Shown one piece after another: positions 33,712 to 45,023 of a stretch of DNA of 64,000 bases. The first letter of the stretch is position 1, and every line of letters starts with the position of its first letter. The notes beneath the pieces are model-generated. The model was given only the letters and a program-made list of their open reading frames with translations, was not told the origin of the DNA and made no database searches. This DNA is from Amaurobius ferox (taxonomy: Eukaryota; Arthropoda; Arachnida; Araneae; Amaurobiidae). Both the position numbers and the translations under genes were made by a program. Location of the stretch: assembly GCA_951213105.1 (NCBI GenBank), contig OX578137.1, positions 75,429,104 to 75,493,103 of the forward strand. Reading direction: 5' to 3'.

Positions 33712-35725
33712 TGTTCGGTAGAAAAACTGTACATTTTATGATATATTAAAAGGACAAAGAACATTCTGAATCATTCTAAGTTCTCAAATTTCTTACTCAA
33801 GGTTCTTAAAACCTAAATGTCATCTGAAATACTCTAAAATATCTGAAATTTGCAAAGTTCATCTAACATACATCTGAAAACACTGAAATACACTCTGAAA
33901 AAGTTTCTAAAGTTCCTCTAACCTGAAAACGTTCTAGAAATATAACTGAATTCTTAAATAAACAGAAAGTGGACCTATTGACCAGTTTCCCTAAGTGTAC
34001 AAATATGTACTCTACATGTAATTAAATGGAACTTTCCTAAAAATAAAAACATTAAAATAAAAGAGAGAACACAGATTTTAGGTTTTCAAAATCTAACGTT
34101 TATTAAAATTTTAAACTTCATTTTTAAAATAATTTTCAAAATATTTTACATCTCATTAACTAAAATCAAACATCTTAAATAATAAAAATAAATGGAATGG
34201 CCGGTCGTATAGTGGTAAAAAAAAAACGTTAGAATATTAAATTTTAAAGTTAACAATATTAAACTTATTCAACTATTTATCTAAACTAGAATTTTAGATA
34301 AAAAAAACATAAGTTAGCCAAAAGGGAATTTAGAACAAAATTTAAAAAGATAACCACAGGATTCGCAACTTAAAATATATAAGTGAAAGGGGTCTTAGTC
34401 ATGCCAATTTAATTTAACTTTAAATACTGCAAAAGAATAAAATTAATGAAAAGATATCACCCATAAACGGGAAAACGCTGAACGGCAGTAATAAAGTCCC
34501 GAGGACGAAATTGATGTCAGTCATCATCAGCTTGGGTGCAGTCCCTTCCTGCTCCAGAAGAGGCCAAACGGAGAAGTACCTCCCGTAGGGCATCGGTACA
34601 TCAAGTGAGTCCAACCATTCAAGTGGAATATGGTGTTCCAAAACTCCGCGAGAAGAACACTCCCAAGGCCTGATCTGCACAAAAACGGGCAGCTCCTTCA
34701 CATCATAAAATTCTCAGCCGAGAGTAGCAGAGCGCCAGTGGACATCGCTCGGAACAAAAGAACAGACAGCTCCATCATCAAAACCGTGAAGTAAACAATT
34801 GGAGGTCCGGTCCTAAGACTCGGAAAATTTAAACTACTCAGTTCACTATGAAAGAACAAATCTGACCTCCGGAAGTAAACAACTATTCCAAAGGCGCCGA
34901 CGATACTTCAGTAGACATCAATCACTTCGCTCGCAACGTCATTTCAAGTAAAAAAACACTCTGATATCAGGATTCCACACACATTTACAGGCAGGCCGGG
35001 AAATAAGGCGTTCGTTCCTCAGAGCGCATTTCGCTCGGCTCGCGCCGAGGCGCTGAAAACAACAACTCTATAAGACTACATTTTAGTTCCAATCTAAAGA
35101 GCAAAGAGCAAAGAGCAAAGAGATCAAAAAAGTCCGCGATTTGCTTATATACTGCGAAACATCGCTGCCACAGATTGTAAACAAAATTATCGATGAACGA
35201 TAAAATAATTAATGACAGACGATTTTAATATTACGATCAACCAATTAAAAACTCGAAATTTTAAAGAAGAGCAATGGAATTTCGGAGCAGACGAAAATTA
35301 AAAAGAAATGAAGTGAAACGATTTGGAAATATACGAATTCGGCAATAATTTAAATATGGACGATTCTGAAATATTTAAAAAGCTGAAAATAGAATAAAAC
35401 TGTAAAATTGCGATGAATTAACCAATTTTTAACCGAGAGCAATAAATTTGGAATCAAATTAAAGGGAATTAAAAGGGCAATAAATGGAGTCACAAATTAG
35501 CCAATTTAAATAAATTTAAATTGCTAAAACCTAAAAAGAACGAACTTCGCCGTTTTTAACACAAAACCTATAGAATAGAATATATTTGAACAAAGAATAT
35601 CAAAAACCTAAACAATTGGAAAATGGATAACTAGAGGAGAAAGACTATGTAAATAAGACCCCTGAACACATTTAAACAAAAACAAAACTCCTAAATTATT
35701 AAATATCCAAAAGTATAACCCAACA
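33712..35725 (-). repeat. LTR (3' LTR in element orientation)
   Basis: 2,014 bp. It contains the uninterrupted site into which copia inserted in the outer LTR (at 35653). A 93-codon open segment (34701-34420, minus) is preserved in it. Confidence 0.9.
34420..34701 (-). other. 93-codon open segment in LTR, no ATG
   Basis: The minus-strand frame contains PVFVQIRPWECSSRGV, LEHHIPLEWLDSLDVPM and a hydrophobic end (GTLLLPFSVFPFMGDIF). It is identical in the other LTR (38800-38519) and in the + copy that is split at 33711/39825. It begins GTG after an ATG-ATG-TGA, so translation from an ATG is doubtful. The segment is GC-richer than the rest of the LTR. It may be chance or a captured sequence; I do not recognise it. 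Confidence 0.35.
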
Positions 35726-37810
35726 ACTCCTTCGAACGTCCCAAAAAAATTTTTCATTTGAAAAATGAAAAATTTTAGCTAACACATGACAAAATTTCGC
35801 GAAACGAAGGAGAAAAAAAAAATATTTTAACTACATCTGTAACATGAGCCATAAAAATCATATAAAAAATCAAATTCCTTATAAATAAATCAAAAATCAA
35901 ATAATCACTTCACTAAACACTTTCATAATATCAGATCATAAATTTCTGAACTCTAAATTCTTAAACATACATATAGATTCAACATTTCAACATTAAACTC
36001 TCTAACTTCATTATAACTTTACATTATGAAAATTCCATTAATTCATTTTAAGATGCTCCAACAAATACGTTATCAAAGAGAAGCAGTAGAAAAATAATAA
36101 ACAGATCTCTATATCATTAGCTGTCATGAATAAACATAAATTTTAACGAAAACTTTGGACCAGCCAAAGAATTCCAATATTCTAAACAATAAATTTTGAA
36201 ATGGTACCTTCAACATAACAACCAATAAATACAAATCATCAAATTCATCACCATCTCTATCTACTCCAGAAAGAAAACAATCATTCGAAGCATATTTTTC
36301 AATTTAAATAATAATATCAATTTTGGCTCAAGTTACAAACAAAAAAAATTGTGGAATATTTACCCCAAAATAACAAACTCAATTCCCTAACAATTTGGAA
36401 CTGAACACAAATTTAACCGACTTGTTTACAAATTATACTATAAACTGATTACTTGGCAAATTAGGTCGTTTAAACGACAAATATACACTAAAATGACCTT
36501 ATGCATCATTTTACACCAATATCAATAAACGCGATTCCACTAAATTTTGTGCAACATCTTGCACTCTCAACAACAATAAACTCAAATATCATAACTGTAT
36601 CTCTCTGGAAATCTCAAAAATTCTCATAAAAATCAAAAAAAATTAAGACAAGGGTTGTGAGTCCTCTCAAAGGTTGTGAATCTTTTTTGAACCCAAAAAA
36701 ATAGCACAAAAATATCCATCAAGTAGTACATTTAAATTCACTAACTGCCAAGTGTATCACATTACTTTAAACAAAATACCAAAGAAAAAATCATGTTACA
36801 AATCCCCATTTAATTTCAAAACCAAACAGAACTCAAATTGCATTGCACAATTTGAAATATTCCACTTAAAAAAAATTTAATTCTCCTATAATAAAATGAA
36901 TTTTTCCACTTTAACGACCAAAAAAATTTTAAAGACAGTGTTAAAAATATCAGATTCAAAATTAAGAACAAACACACTGATTTTATCACCACTCTATTTG
37001 AGTGTGAAAACCAAACACATGATCAATGTGAAGAACAAGATAACTCAAGTTGATATTTATGTCACACTCATGTTGGAGTGTAAAAAACACCTGCATTACC
37101 CAATTTTTCAATTAATCACCAGCATTTCATCATCTACATTCACACATCAGTGAGCATTTAAATCTCAATTCCAAATCAGAACATACAAAATTCTAAGTCG
37201 AAAAACTACTGCTTTAATTCTACACAATTTAACTTAATAAAAAAAAAATATTCTCATTAAATTTACTCAATTAATTTCACTCTATTTTATTAAAACAATT
37301 CTTATTGTTGCAGGGAGCGTGGGTTACAAGAACAACAAAATAAAAAAATTTGTTAATGAGATGGGATTAGAACAAAAAATGTAAATACTCTAAAGTGCGT
37401 TCCCCGCATGCCTATAATTTCCTAAATTTATGAATTAAATTCAATTTCCAACTACTTCAAATAATAAAATTCAAATCAAATTAACTTACATTAAGGAATG
37501 CCTAAATAAAAATTCTAAATGAAAAAATCAAATTCAAAAGTTTCCTCAAAAAATTCTAAATGAAAATATTTAAATCAATCCTAAAATTTTAATCAAAATA
37601 TTAAAATAAATTCCTCTAATTTAGTTTAAGAACATTCTAAAACATCATGCCTTAGTTTAAGAACATATTAACATTTCAACAGTAATCACTTTTAGAATAA
37701 ACAGGTGTGGAATGAATTTACTGAAATTTCATTTTTAAGAACAAAAATCATTAAGAACATCTATTACAGTTAGCATGAATAAGCCCCTAGACTGGTCAAA
37801 CGGCGCCAAT
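35726..37810 (-). other. Internal region of the LTR element, non-coding
   Basis: 2,085 bp of A-rich sequence (on +) with no retroviral protein similarity. It contains the primer-binding site at its right edge. Confidence 0.8.
37794..37808 (-). promoter_or_regulatory. Primer-binding site TGGCGCC type
   Basis: Read on the minus strand, TGGCGCCGTTTGACC begins two bases after the LTR. It sets the orientation of the element as minus. Confidence 0.7.
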
Positions 37811-39824
37811 TGTTCGGTAGAAAAACTGTACATTTTATGATATATTAAAAAGACAAAGAACATTCTGAATCATTCTAAGTTCTCAAATTTCTTACTCAAG
37901 GTTCTTAAAACCTAAATGTCATCTGAAATACTCTAAAATATCTGAAATTTGCAAAGTTCATCTAACATACATCTGAAAACACTGAAATACACTCTGAAAA
38001 AGTTTCTAAAGTTCCTCTAACCTGAAAACGTTCTAGAAATATAACTGAATTCTTAAATAAACAGAAAGTGGACCTATTGACCAGTTTCCCTAAGTGTACA
38101 AATATGTACTCTACATGTAATTAAATGGAACTTTCCTAAAAATAAAAACATTAAAATAAAAGAGAGAACACAGATTTTAGGTTTTCAAAATCTAACGTTT
38201 ATTAAAATTTTAAACTTCATTTTTAAAATAATTTTCAAAATATTTTACATCTCATTAACTAAAATCAAACATCTTAAATAATAAAAATAAATGGAATGGC
38301 CGGTCGTATAGTGGTAAAAAAAAAACGTTAGAATATTAAATTTTAAAGTTAACAATATTAAACTTATTCAACTATTTATCTAAACTAGAATTTTAGATAA
38401 AAAAAACATAAGTTAGCCAAAAGGGAATTTAGAACAAAATTTAAAAAGATAACCACAGGATTCGCAACTTAAAATATATAAGTGAAAGGGGTCTTAGTCA
38501 TGCCAATTTAATTTAACTTTAAATACTGCAAAAGAATAAAATTAATGAAAAGATATCACCCATAAACGGGAAAACGCTGAACGGCAGTAATAAAGTCCCG
38601 AGGACGAAATTGATGTCAGTCATCATCAGCTTGGGTGCAGTCCCTTCCTGCTCCAGAAGAGGCCAAACGGAGAAGTACCTCCCGTAGGGCATCGGTACAT
38701 CAAGTGAGTCCAACCATTCAAGTGGAATATGGTGTTCCAAAACTCCGCGAGAAGAACACTCCCAAGGCCTGATCTGCACAAAAACGGGCAGCTCCTTCAC
38801 ATCATAAAATTCTCAGCCGAGAGTAGCAGAGCGCCAGTGGACATCGCTCGGAACAAAAGAACAGACAGCTCCATCATCAAAACCGTGAAGTAAACAATTG
38901 GAGGTCCGGTCCTAAGACTCGGAAAATTTAAACTACTCAGTTCACTATGAAAGAACAAATCTGACCTCCGGAAGTAAACAACTATTCCAAAGGCGCCGAC
39001 GATACTTCAGTAGACATCAATCACTTCGCTCGCAACGTCATTTCAAGTAAAAAAACACTCTGATATCAGGATTCCACACACATTTACAGGCAGGCCGGGA
39101 AATAAGGCGTTCGTTCCTCAGAGCGCATTTCGCTCGGCTCGCGCCGAGGCGCTGAAAACAACAACTCTATAAGACTACATTTTAGTTCCAATCTAAAGAG
39201 CAAAGAGCAAAGAGCAAAGAGATCGAAAAAGTCCGCGATTTGCTTATATACTGCGAAACATCGCTGCCACAGATTGTAAACAAAATTATCGATGAACGAT
39301 AAAATAATTAATGACAGACGATTTTAATATTACGATCAACCAATTAAAAACTCGAAATTTTAAAGAAGAGCAATGGAATTTCGGAGCAGACGAAAATTAA
39401 AAAGAAATGAAGTGAAACGATTTGGAAATATACGAATTCGGCAATAATTTAAATATGGACGATTCTGAAATATTTAAAAAGCTGAAAATAGAATAAAACT
39501 GTAAAATTGCGATGAATTAACCAATTTTTAACCGAGAGCAATAAATTTGGAATCAAATTAAAGGGAATTAAAAGGGCAATAAATGGAGTCACAAATTAGC
39601 CAATTTAAATAAATTTAAATTGCTAAAACCTAAAAAGAACGAACTTCGCCGTTTTTAACACAAAACCTATAGAATAGAATATATTTGAACAAAGAATATC
39701 AAAAACCTAAACAATTGGAAAATGGATAACTAGAGGAGAAAGACTATGTAAATAAGACCCCTGAACACATTTAAACAAAAACAAAACTCCTAAATTATTA
39801 AATATCCAAAAGTATAACCCAACA
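37811..39824 (-). repeat. LTR (5' LTR in element orientation)
   Basis: 2,014 bp, near-identical to 33712-35725; also carries the empty copia site at about 39752. Confidence 0.9.
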
Positions 39825-39961
39825 CAGATCAGGCCTTGGGAGTGTTCTTCTCGCGGAGTTTTGGAACACCATATTCCACTTGAATGGTTGGACTCACTTG
39901 ATGTACCGATGCCCTACGGGAGGTACTTCTCCGTTTGGCCTCTTCTGGAGCAGGAAGGGAC
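39825..39961 (+). repeat. 137-bp direct duplication, right copy
   Basis: It abuts the right end of the inverted element; the outer LTR then continues from 39962 (tgcacccaagctg). Confidence 0.92.
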
Positions 39962-40400
39962 TGCACCCAAGCTGATGATGACTGACATCAATTTCGTCCT
40001 CGGGACTTTATTACTGCCGTTCAGCGTTTTCCCGTTTATGGGTGATATCTTTTCATTAATTTTATTCTTTTGCAGTATTTAAAGTTAAATTAAATTGGCA
40101 TGACTAAGACCCCTTTCACTTATATATTTTAAGTTGCGAATCCTGTGGTTATCTTTTTAAATTTTGTTCTAAATTCCCTTTTGGCTAACTTATGTTTTTT
40201 TTATCTAAAATTCTAGTTTAGATAAATAGTTGAATAAGTTTAATATTGTTAACTTTAAAATTTAATATTCTAACGTTTTTTTTCCTACCACTATACGACC
40301 GGCCATTCCATTCTATTTATTTATTTAAGTTGTTTAATGTTATTTTAGTATATCATAAATGCAGTAGATTTCCTTTTTCTTCCCCCCCCCCCAACACTTT

Positions 40401-40721
40401 TGCAGATGCAAGCTCATTGATCATTTCATTGTGATCGATGGCTTCACATATTTTATTTTCGATTGAAATAACAGCTAAATCTGAAAGCCTTTCCTGGCAC
40501 ATCGAAGTTCTCAAATAAGATTTTACAAGTTTTAGCTTTGAAAAACTCCTTTCGCCAGACGCAACAGAAATCGGCAGCGTCAAAAATATCCTTAATGCTA
40601 TAGACAGGTTTGGAAACAAAGACTGCAAATTTTTCTTGGTTATATAATTCAGAATATCTATGGGTGAGTCTGAGGTATTGCGAGAGTCTTTGACAGGGTT
40701 AAGGATTTTGTATGATGACAC
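40401..40721 (-). pseudogene. hAT transposase C-terminal dimerisation domain (fragment)
   Basis: The minus-strand frame reads FPNLSIALRIFLTLPISVAS, then GERSFSKLKLVKSYLRTSM and QERLSDLAVISIE: the hAT dimerisation domain (zf-BED/ZMYM-type transposases and their domesticated relatives). The frame is cut by the LTR at 40396. Removing the LTR and one CTTT duplicate, it continues at 26676 with a few residues and a stop at 26653-26655, so the true C-terminus lies 13.7 kb to the left. The N-terminal zinc finger and RNase H-like catalytic core are missing. The copy is non-functional but its last ~115 codons lack stops. Confidence 0.88.
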
Positions 40722-41019
40722 GCCGACAACAGATTTTTTGCATGTAAATTCCAGTGTAGAAGCAAAGTGTAGAAGTTACTTCTTATATTAGTTTACTGTT
40801 TCTTCCTGTAATCAAAGTTTACAGCTTTGCTATAATTTGATTTTTAATACCTTTAATGCCGATTTTTCTTCCAATTAGAAGTGCGTTTTTGCAAGAGTAG
40901 CGAATAGTTGAATTTGGCGCCCCTTAAATTGGGCGCCTGCGTGCGGGGCATTCGCTGCATACCCGCCAGGAACGGCACTGGGCGTAGCACCCAGCCCTTT
41001 TTTAAAATTGAAAAATGAA

Positions 41020-41105
41020 AATGTGCCCTGCCTGTTTTTAATTCTGAAAAATGTGCCTTGCCTTTTTTAAAACTGAAAATTCTGTTCTGCCTTTTTTATA
41101 GTGCC
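41020..41105. repeat. Small tandem of 'tgtgccctgcctttttt' units
   Basis: Three imperfect ~35-bp units (gaaaaatgtgccYtgcctttttt). Similar wording recurs at about 48765-48825. It is just outside the hAT target duplication. Confidence 0.6.
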
Positions 41106-41107
41106 AT

Positions 41108-41108
<1 letters not shown>

Positions 41109-41152
<44 letters not shown>
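41109..41152. repeat. (TA)n array
   Basis: TA run leading into a second copy of the aaattgaaat block. Confidence 0.92.
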
Positions 41153-41156
<4 letters not shown>

Positions 41157-41337
41157 TGAAATTTTTAATTGAAAACTATGCTGCATAAACTACGGTAAGT
41201 ACAAAAAAACCCATCTCTAGCATGTCTGTTACAAATAAGTAATTAGATACCAAGACTAAGGATAAAAATAGAAGGTAACTTATTACTATAATGGAAAGGG
41301 GGTGAGGGGAAGATGAGTATACAAAAATCATAATTAA

Positions 41338-41373
<36 letters not shown>

Positions 41374-41541
41374 AATAGCAAACATGGCAAAAATGAAAAA
41401 AGGCAATAATAAATAGCTCAAGATTAGAGATCAAGACATGGAGAACAATCAACTGAAACTACACAAAAAACGGCGGTTAGTTAGAAATTGCATTCTCGTC
41501 AGGACAGCCATACAATTTGAATTAAAACCGATAGAATATTT
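41153..41541. mobile_element. Second copy of Penelope-associated non-coding block
   Basis: It matches 15977-16345 in order: 'acaaaaaaacccatctctag', 'caagactaaggataaaaata', 'catggcaaaaatgaaaaaag' and 'cggcggttagttagaaattg'. An internal (TA)n run lies at 41342-41369. It ends at 'gatagaata', where different sequence begins. Confidence 0.72.
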
Positions 41542-41689
41542 TGTTTATTTGTTTCTGTTGTTCCTTGTGTTTCATAATATTCCTTGTACATTTCCTAGAT
41601 CTTTCTTTTGTAATATTTTTGAGATGAGTGTTAAGAGCTGCAAATCGCGCCTATACTCATTTCACCTTTTATATTATACTTTGGATTGT

Positions 41690-42361
41690 GATATTTTTAG
41701 GATATATATACTTTTATATGAACAATTCACTCAAGCAAAAAACATATCATTTCCAAAATTCAAAACTTTATTAAAATTCATTTTGTTCAAACAGTATATA
41801 GTTCAAGGAAAATGCATATACAAATTAAATAAAGGAATCCCACAGGGAGGTAAATCATCCACCATACTGGCCAACCTTTATCTACATTTTTACGAAAATC
41901 AGAACCCTTTCAACAGTCATATAATGTACAGATATATTGATGATCTTATTATTATTGGAATTACTAATGAGGACAATGAATTAAATTTTGATTTCTATCC
42001 ACCTAATCTACAACTCGTTGAAAATGTATATACATCCAACTGGATCAATTTTCTAGACGTTAGTTTAACAATTAAAAATGCAAATACAATACAATTTAAA
42101 ATCTATGACAAAACAGAAACTTATAACTTCAAAGTAAATAAACTTCAACATTTCTCTTCCAATCTTTCCAAATCTGTATATAGAAATATTATTAATAACC
42201 AGTTATTAAGAATCAAAATGTTAAGCACACCTTGTTACTACAAAAAACATCTTCATAAATTCATCAACACCGTCATCAAAAATAACTACCCGCCCAATCT
42301 TATTTTTTCTTTTATTAAAACACATTTTAAATTTAAATTAAAAAACTTGCAACAATTATAG
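41690..42361 (+). pseudogene. Penelope-like RT, 5'-truncated (palm to C-terminus)
   Basis: The open frame carries KFKTLLKFILFKQYIVQGK, motif B KGIPQGGKSSTILANLY, catalytic YRYIDDLIII (near 41930) and the downstream INFLDVSLTI and NFKVNKLQHFSSN segments, matching the order in the 13.7-kb copy. The fingers and motif A are missing. The frame is open further upstream but that part shows no RT similarity. It differs clearly from the first copy (YIDD, GGKSS), so it is a separate lineage and not a recent duplicate. It ends TAG at 42359-42361 with no endonuclease after it. Confidence 0.83.
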
Positions 42362-43016
42362 CAACATATTGACAGATCATACTCTAACATTTCTAAATAA
42401 TTCATAAACTCCATGTCTTCTTATAACAGTTAAACTATTCGTATAATTCACTTTAACCTGCTTTGAGAAAACTGCTTAGTCAGTAACAAAAAATTCACTG
42501 TAACCTGTTCTGAGATGATTGGTAATACACATGCTTTTCCAGAAGTACCACAGTACTAGGGTAGATATATTTTCATTTTATTTTCATTATATTCTTTTGA
42601 TATTACTTTATAATACTTTGCATCCTCATTTCAATAATTAGCCACAAGCTGGTGTAACAGAATATTTTATATTCATGTTTGATTTTTTGTATATTTGATC
42701 CACTTTGTCTTTTCTTCTATGTCGGGCCATTTACATTATTTCTGTAATACATTTTACAGTTGTGTAAACAGAAATGTAGAATCAGCATTAATGAAACATG
42801 TATGGCCCTTGATAACGTACATGGTTTCAGAAATGCTTTTCATATTCATTTTATTCCTTTTATATTCACTAGATTCCATTTATTCAATTTCCAAACTTCT
42901 TGCATAGCTCATCGTGCTACACTAGGCTTCTGATTTGCAAAAACCTTCAGTTTACAAGCAATTTTCTTTGGTATTTCTCGGGTATATATATATTACAAGT
43001 AATCATAAAAATCTTC

Positions 43017-43020
<4 letters not shown>
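42362..43020 (+). other. 3' flank of Penelope-like copy 2
   Basis: Non-coding up to a (TA)n array. Bases 42730-42870 recur in inverse orientation at about 51700-51830, also beside (TA)n, so this is probably the element's 3' untranslated part. Confidence 0.65.

Positions 43021-43050
<30 letters not shown>
43020..43050. repeat. (TA)n array
   Basis: TA run interrupted by the pogo-like element that starts at 43052. Confidence 0.9.
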
Positions 43051-43051
<1 letters not shown>

Positions 43052-43054
<3 letters not shown>

Positions 43055-44906
43055 TATAACCTCGAAAATCTGGGCATCCAAGATCCGGACTTTTTCCAAA
43101 TTTTCAAGGGTTTTTTTTATTTTATTTTTTTACTATCGGATTGACGAAGTCGTGGATTTAATTTAACAGGGTAAGATTATTTATATGAAATTATACTTTA
43201 TAAACAAATACTGTATTTTCCAGTCGGCTTTCTGAACCCCGAAATGAGACAAAACTTTAGACTGGATATAGATATGGACGGGCGTAGATAGGGGCTCCTG
43301 ATTGGAGCGTGAATTACGTTAAACTAACCCCCCACCCCAAGTCATGATTCATAACGAATTATTTCATATAAAATATACACCTTTATTTAAATACTGATTT
43401 TTTATTATCAAAAGTTCCTATTCTCATTATTGAAATAGACATTTTTCTGAAACAATGTAATTTTTAATATTAAACACTTTAAAACATTATCGTAACATTT
43501 TATCACAGATTGTTCAATTAAATCTAAAAATCCCGAAAATTCTTATTAACGCTCATGGAAACTTATTTTGTTCTCTTCGTTGTATGAATCCCATTCTTTA
43601 ATGTATTCTGTTTTATCTCCAGAATCCCTTCCCCCTCTCAATATCTGACGAGTTTTTCATTCTCATCAAACATCCTGTCAGCTTGAAATCTACTGTATAT
43701 TTTGCCTTTTGTTTGGAAAGTCAAATTTACATACTAGAAATGGCAAATAACTAAATAATATCGTATCGCACAGAACCAAGCAACAAGGTCATTAACACTC
43801 TGACCTTTCAAAGTGGTCAGCTTCATTTATGATTATGAACCAAGCAAATTACTTTCTTCGCTTGTCCTACCCCACCACATCCCAATGCTGCAGCAGCAGC
43901 TTAGTAATGGCTCATTGTATTTTAGAAAAATCATTGAGAGGAAAGATATTTTTATTTTTTAGAAAAGATATTTATTTTATCTACTGTGATATTTTTTGCA
44001 TATTTGACTATAATAAAGTTTTAACTAATAAAGTTTTTCCCTTTTTCAGAGTCATCAGCCTTTTTAAACGTAACATTATATAGATGCTAGAAAATAAATA
44101 AAATTTTTGAGTTTTTATTTTTTGTTTCGTTAATAACAGAGACGGTTTAAACACATTTACATCTTTAAATATATCAGCAAAAGTGCTAATCCTCGTGCTT
44201 TATTAAATCTCGGCATTACATTAAATTCTTCCTGCTCTTCATTAAATCTCGACTGCTGTAATGGAAGCCAATATAATGTAATTATATCGGCTTCCATTAC
44301 ATCAGTCAAGATTATTAATTTTAATTATATCCATTATCTTAAGCCAATATAATGGAAGTTCTGCACTGTGATGATGATGCACCAATCGTAAATAAATCGA
44401 GTGATGGCGAAATTCACGATATGATATTAAATAAAAAAGAGCAAAGTAGTAACGATAAATGTGGAGAAGAAAAATTGCCCATTGATAATCTTGTGCAAAG
44501 TATCGATCATGCAATTAAAGTTCTTGAAAAAAAAGAAGCTTTATAACTGAGCAGAAATAATGTCCATCTACAGGATAAAAAAAATTGCTTTTCCATAACC
44601 CAAAATTAATGAAACAACAAACGTTAATTCAAATATTTAAACAAAATGATAAAATGTAATTTTATTATTTCGTTTCGTTCATACGCTCTAGATTATTAGT
44701 GTGTATATTTTTTCTTTGAAGTTTCTTTTGCCCCTTTTTTTATATTAAATAATATGTTTTAATTGATTAACTTAACTTTTGTCATTATTTTTACTAAAAA
44801 TAGTGCTTTATAGTGTATTTAGATAATTAGAGAATTTTATTCAAACTCTATAACAGGGAAAAATCGAAAATCTGGAATCTGCAAAGTTCGGATTTTCGAG
44901 GTTGTG

Positions 44907-44909
<3 letters not shown>
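43052..44909 (+). mobile_element. pogo/Tigger-like element in a (TA)n array
   Basis: The left end CAGTATAACCTCGAAAATC (43052) and the right end, complement of CAGCACAACCTCGAAAATCC (to 44909), are inverted repeats with TA on each side. CAGT...CCTCGA..ATCCG ends plus TA are typical of pogo/Tigger elements. Only a short C-terminal frame survives at 44352-44546. A 20-bp inverted repeat (44258-44277 / 44281-44300, one mismatch) lies just before it. Confidence 0.8.
44352..44546 (+). pseudogene. Possible pogo/Tigger transposase C-terminal remnant
   Basis: 64 codons, acidic then amphipathic: MEVLHCDDDAPIVNKSS, and LVQSIDHAIKVLEKKEAL at the end. Tigger- and jerky-type transposases end with a similar acidic stretch and short helix. 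The DDE catalytic region and the CENP-B type DNA-binding domain are not seen, so this is a remnant at best. The assignment rests mainly on the surrounding terminal repeats. Confidence 0.5.
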
Positions 44910-44954
<45 letters not shown>

Positions 44955-45010
44955 TGAAATATTTTAATCAAAAATTATGCATAAACTACTGTATGTACAA
45001 AAAAACCCAA
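44910..45010. repeat. (TA)n array and partial third copy of the block
   Basis: TA run to about 44944, then 66 bases matching the start of the 15977 block (tgcataaactactgtatgta), then another TA run at 45010-45021 that leads into Penelope RT sequence. Confidence 0.85.
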
Positions 45011-45023
45011 TATATATATATAA

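Larger units (their letters stand above)
33712..39824 (-). mobile_element. Non-autonomous LTR retrotransposon with 2,014-bp LTRs
   Basis: LTRs lie at 33712-35725 and 37811-39824, nearly identical (single-base differences seen near 33752/37851 and 35128/39224). On the minus strand they start TGTTGGG and end CCGAACA. After the 5' LTR (minus strand) comes AT then TGGCGCCGTTTGACC (37808 leftwards), a TGGCGCC-type primer-binding site as in gypsy-like elements. A purine-rich GAAGGAG precedes the 3' LTR. The 2,085-bp internal region has no meaningful open frame. LTRs make up two thirds of the element, so it is a large non-autonomous type. It lies inverted in a relative's LTR and is flanked by 137-bp duplications. 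Confidence 0.87.
26677..40396 (+). mobile_element. Solo-type LTR inserted in hAT, itself interrupted twice
   Basis: The start TGTTGGGTTATAC (26677) and the end CCAACA (40396) are flanked by CTTT (26673-26676; 40397-40400). The pieces are 26677-26750, 32596-33711 and 39962-40396. They match the reverse complement of the 2,014-bp LTRs at 33712 and 37811, except that from about 40318 the match becomes poor and roughly 400 bases are missing before the terminus. No internal region is present, so it is a solo LTR or a recombinant remnant. It carries a copia element (26751-32595) and an inverted complete relative (33712-39824). Confidence 0.8.
26203..40980 (-). mobile_element. hAT element with 8-bp TSD hosting all nested LTR elements
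   Basis: The left end CAGTACCGTTCCTGG (26203) and the right end CCAGGAACGGCACTG (to 40980) are inverted repeats flanked by GGCGTAGC on both sides (26195-26202; 40981-40988), an exact 8-bp duplication. Without insertions the element is about 1.06 kb: 26203-26676 joined to 40401-40980. It keeps only the 3' coding end of a transposase on the minus strand, so it is an internally deleted, non-autonomous copy. It received an LTR insertion with a 4-bp duplication (CTTT). Confidence 0.88.
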
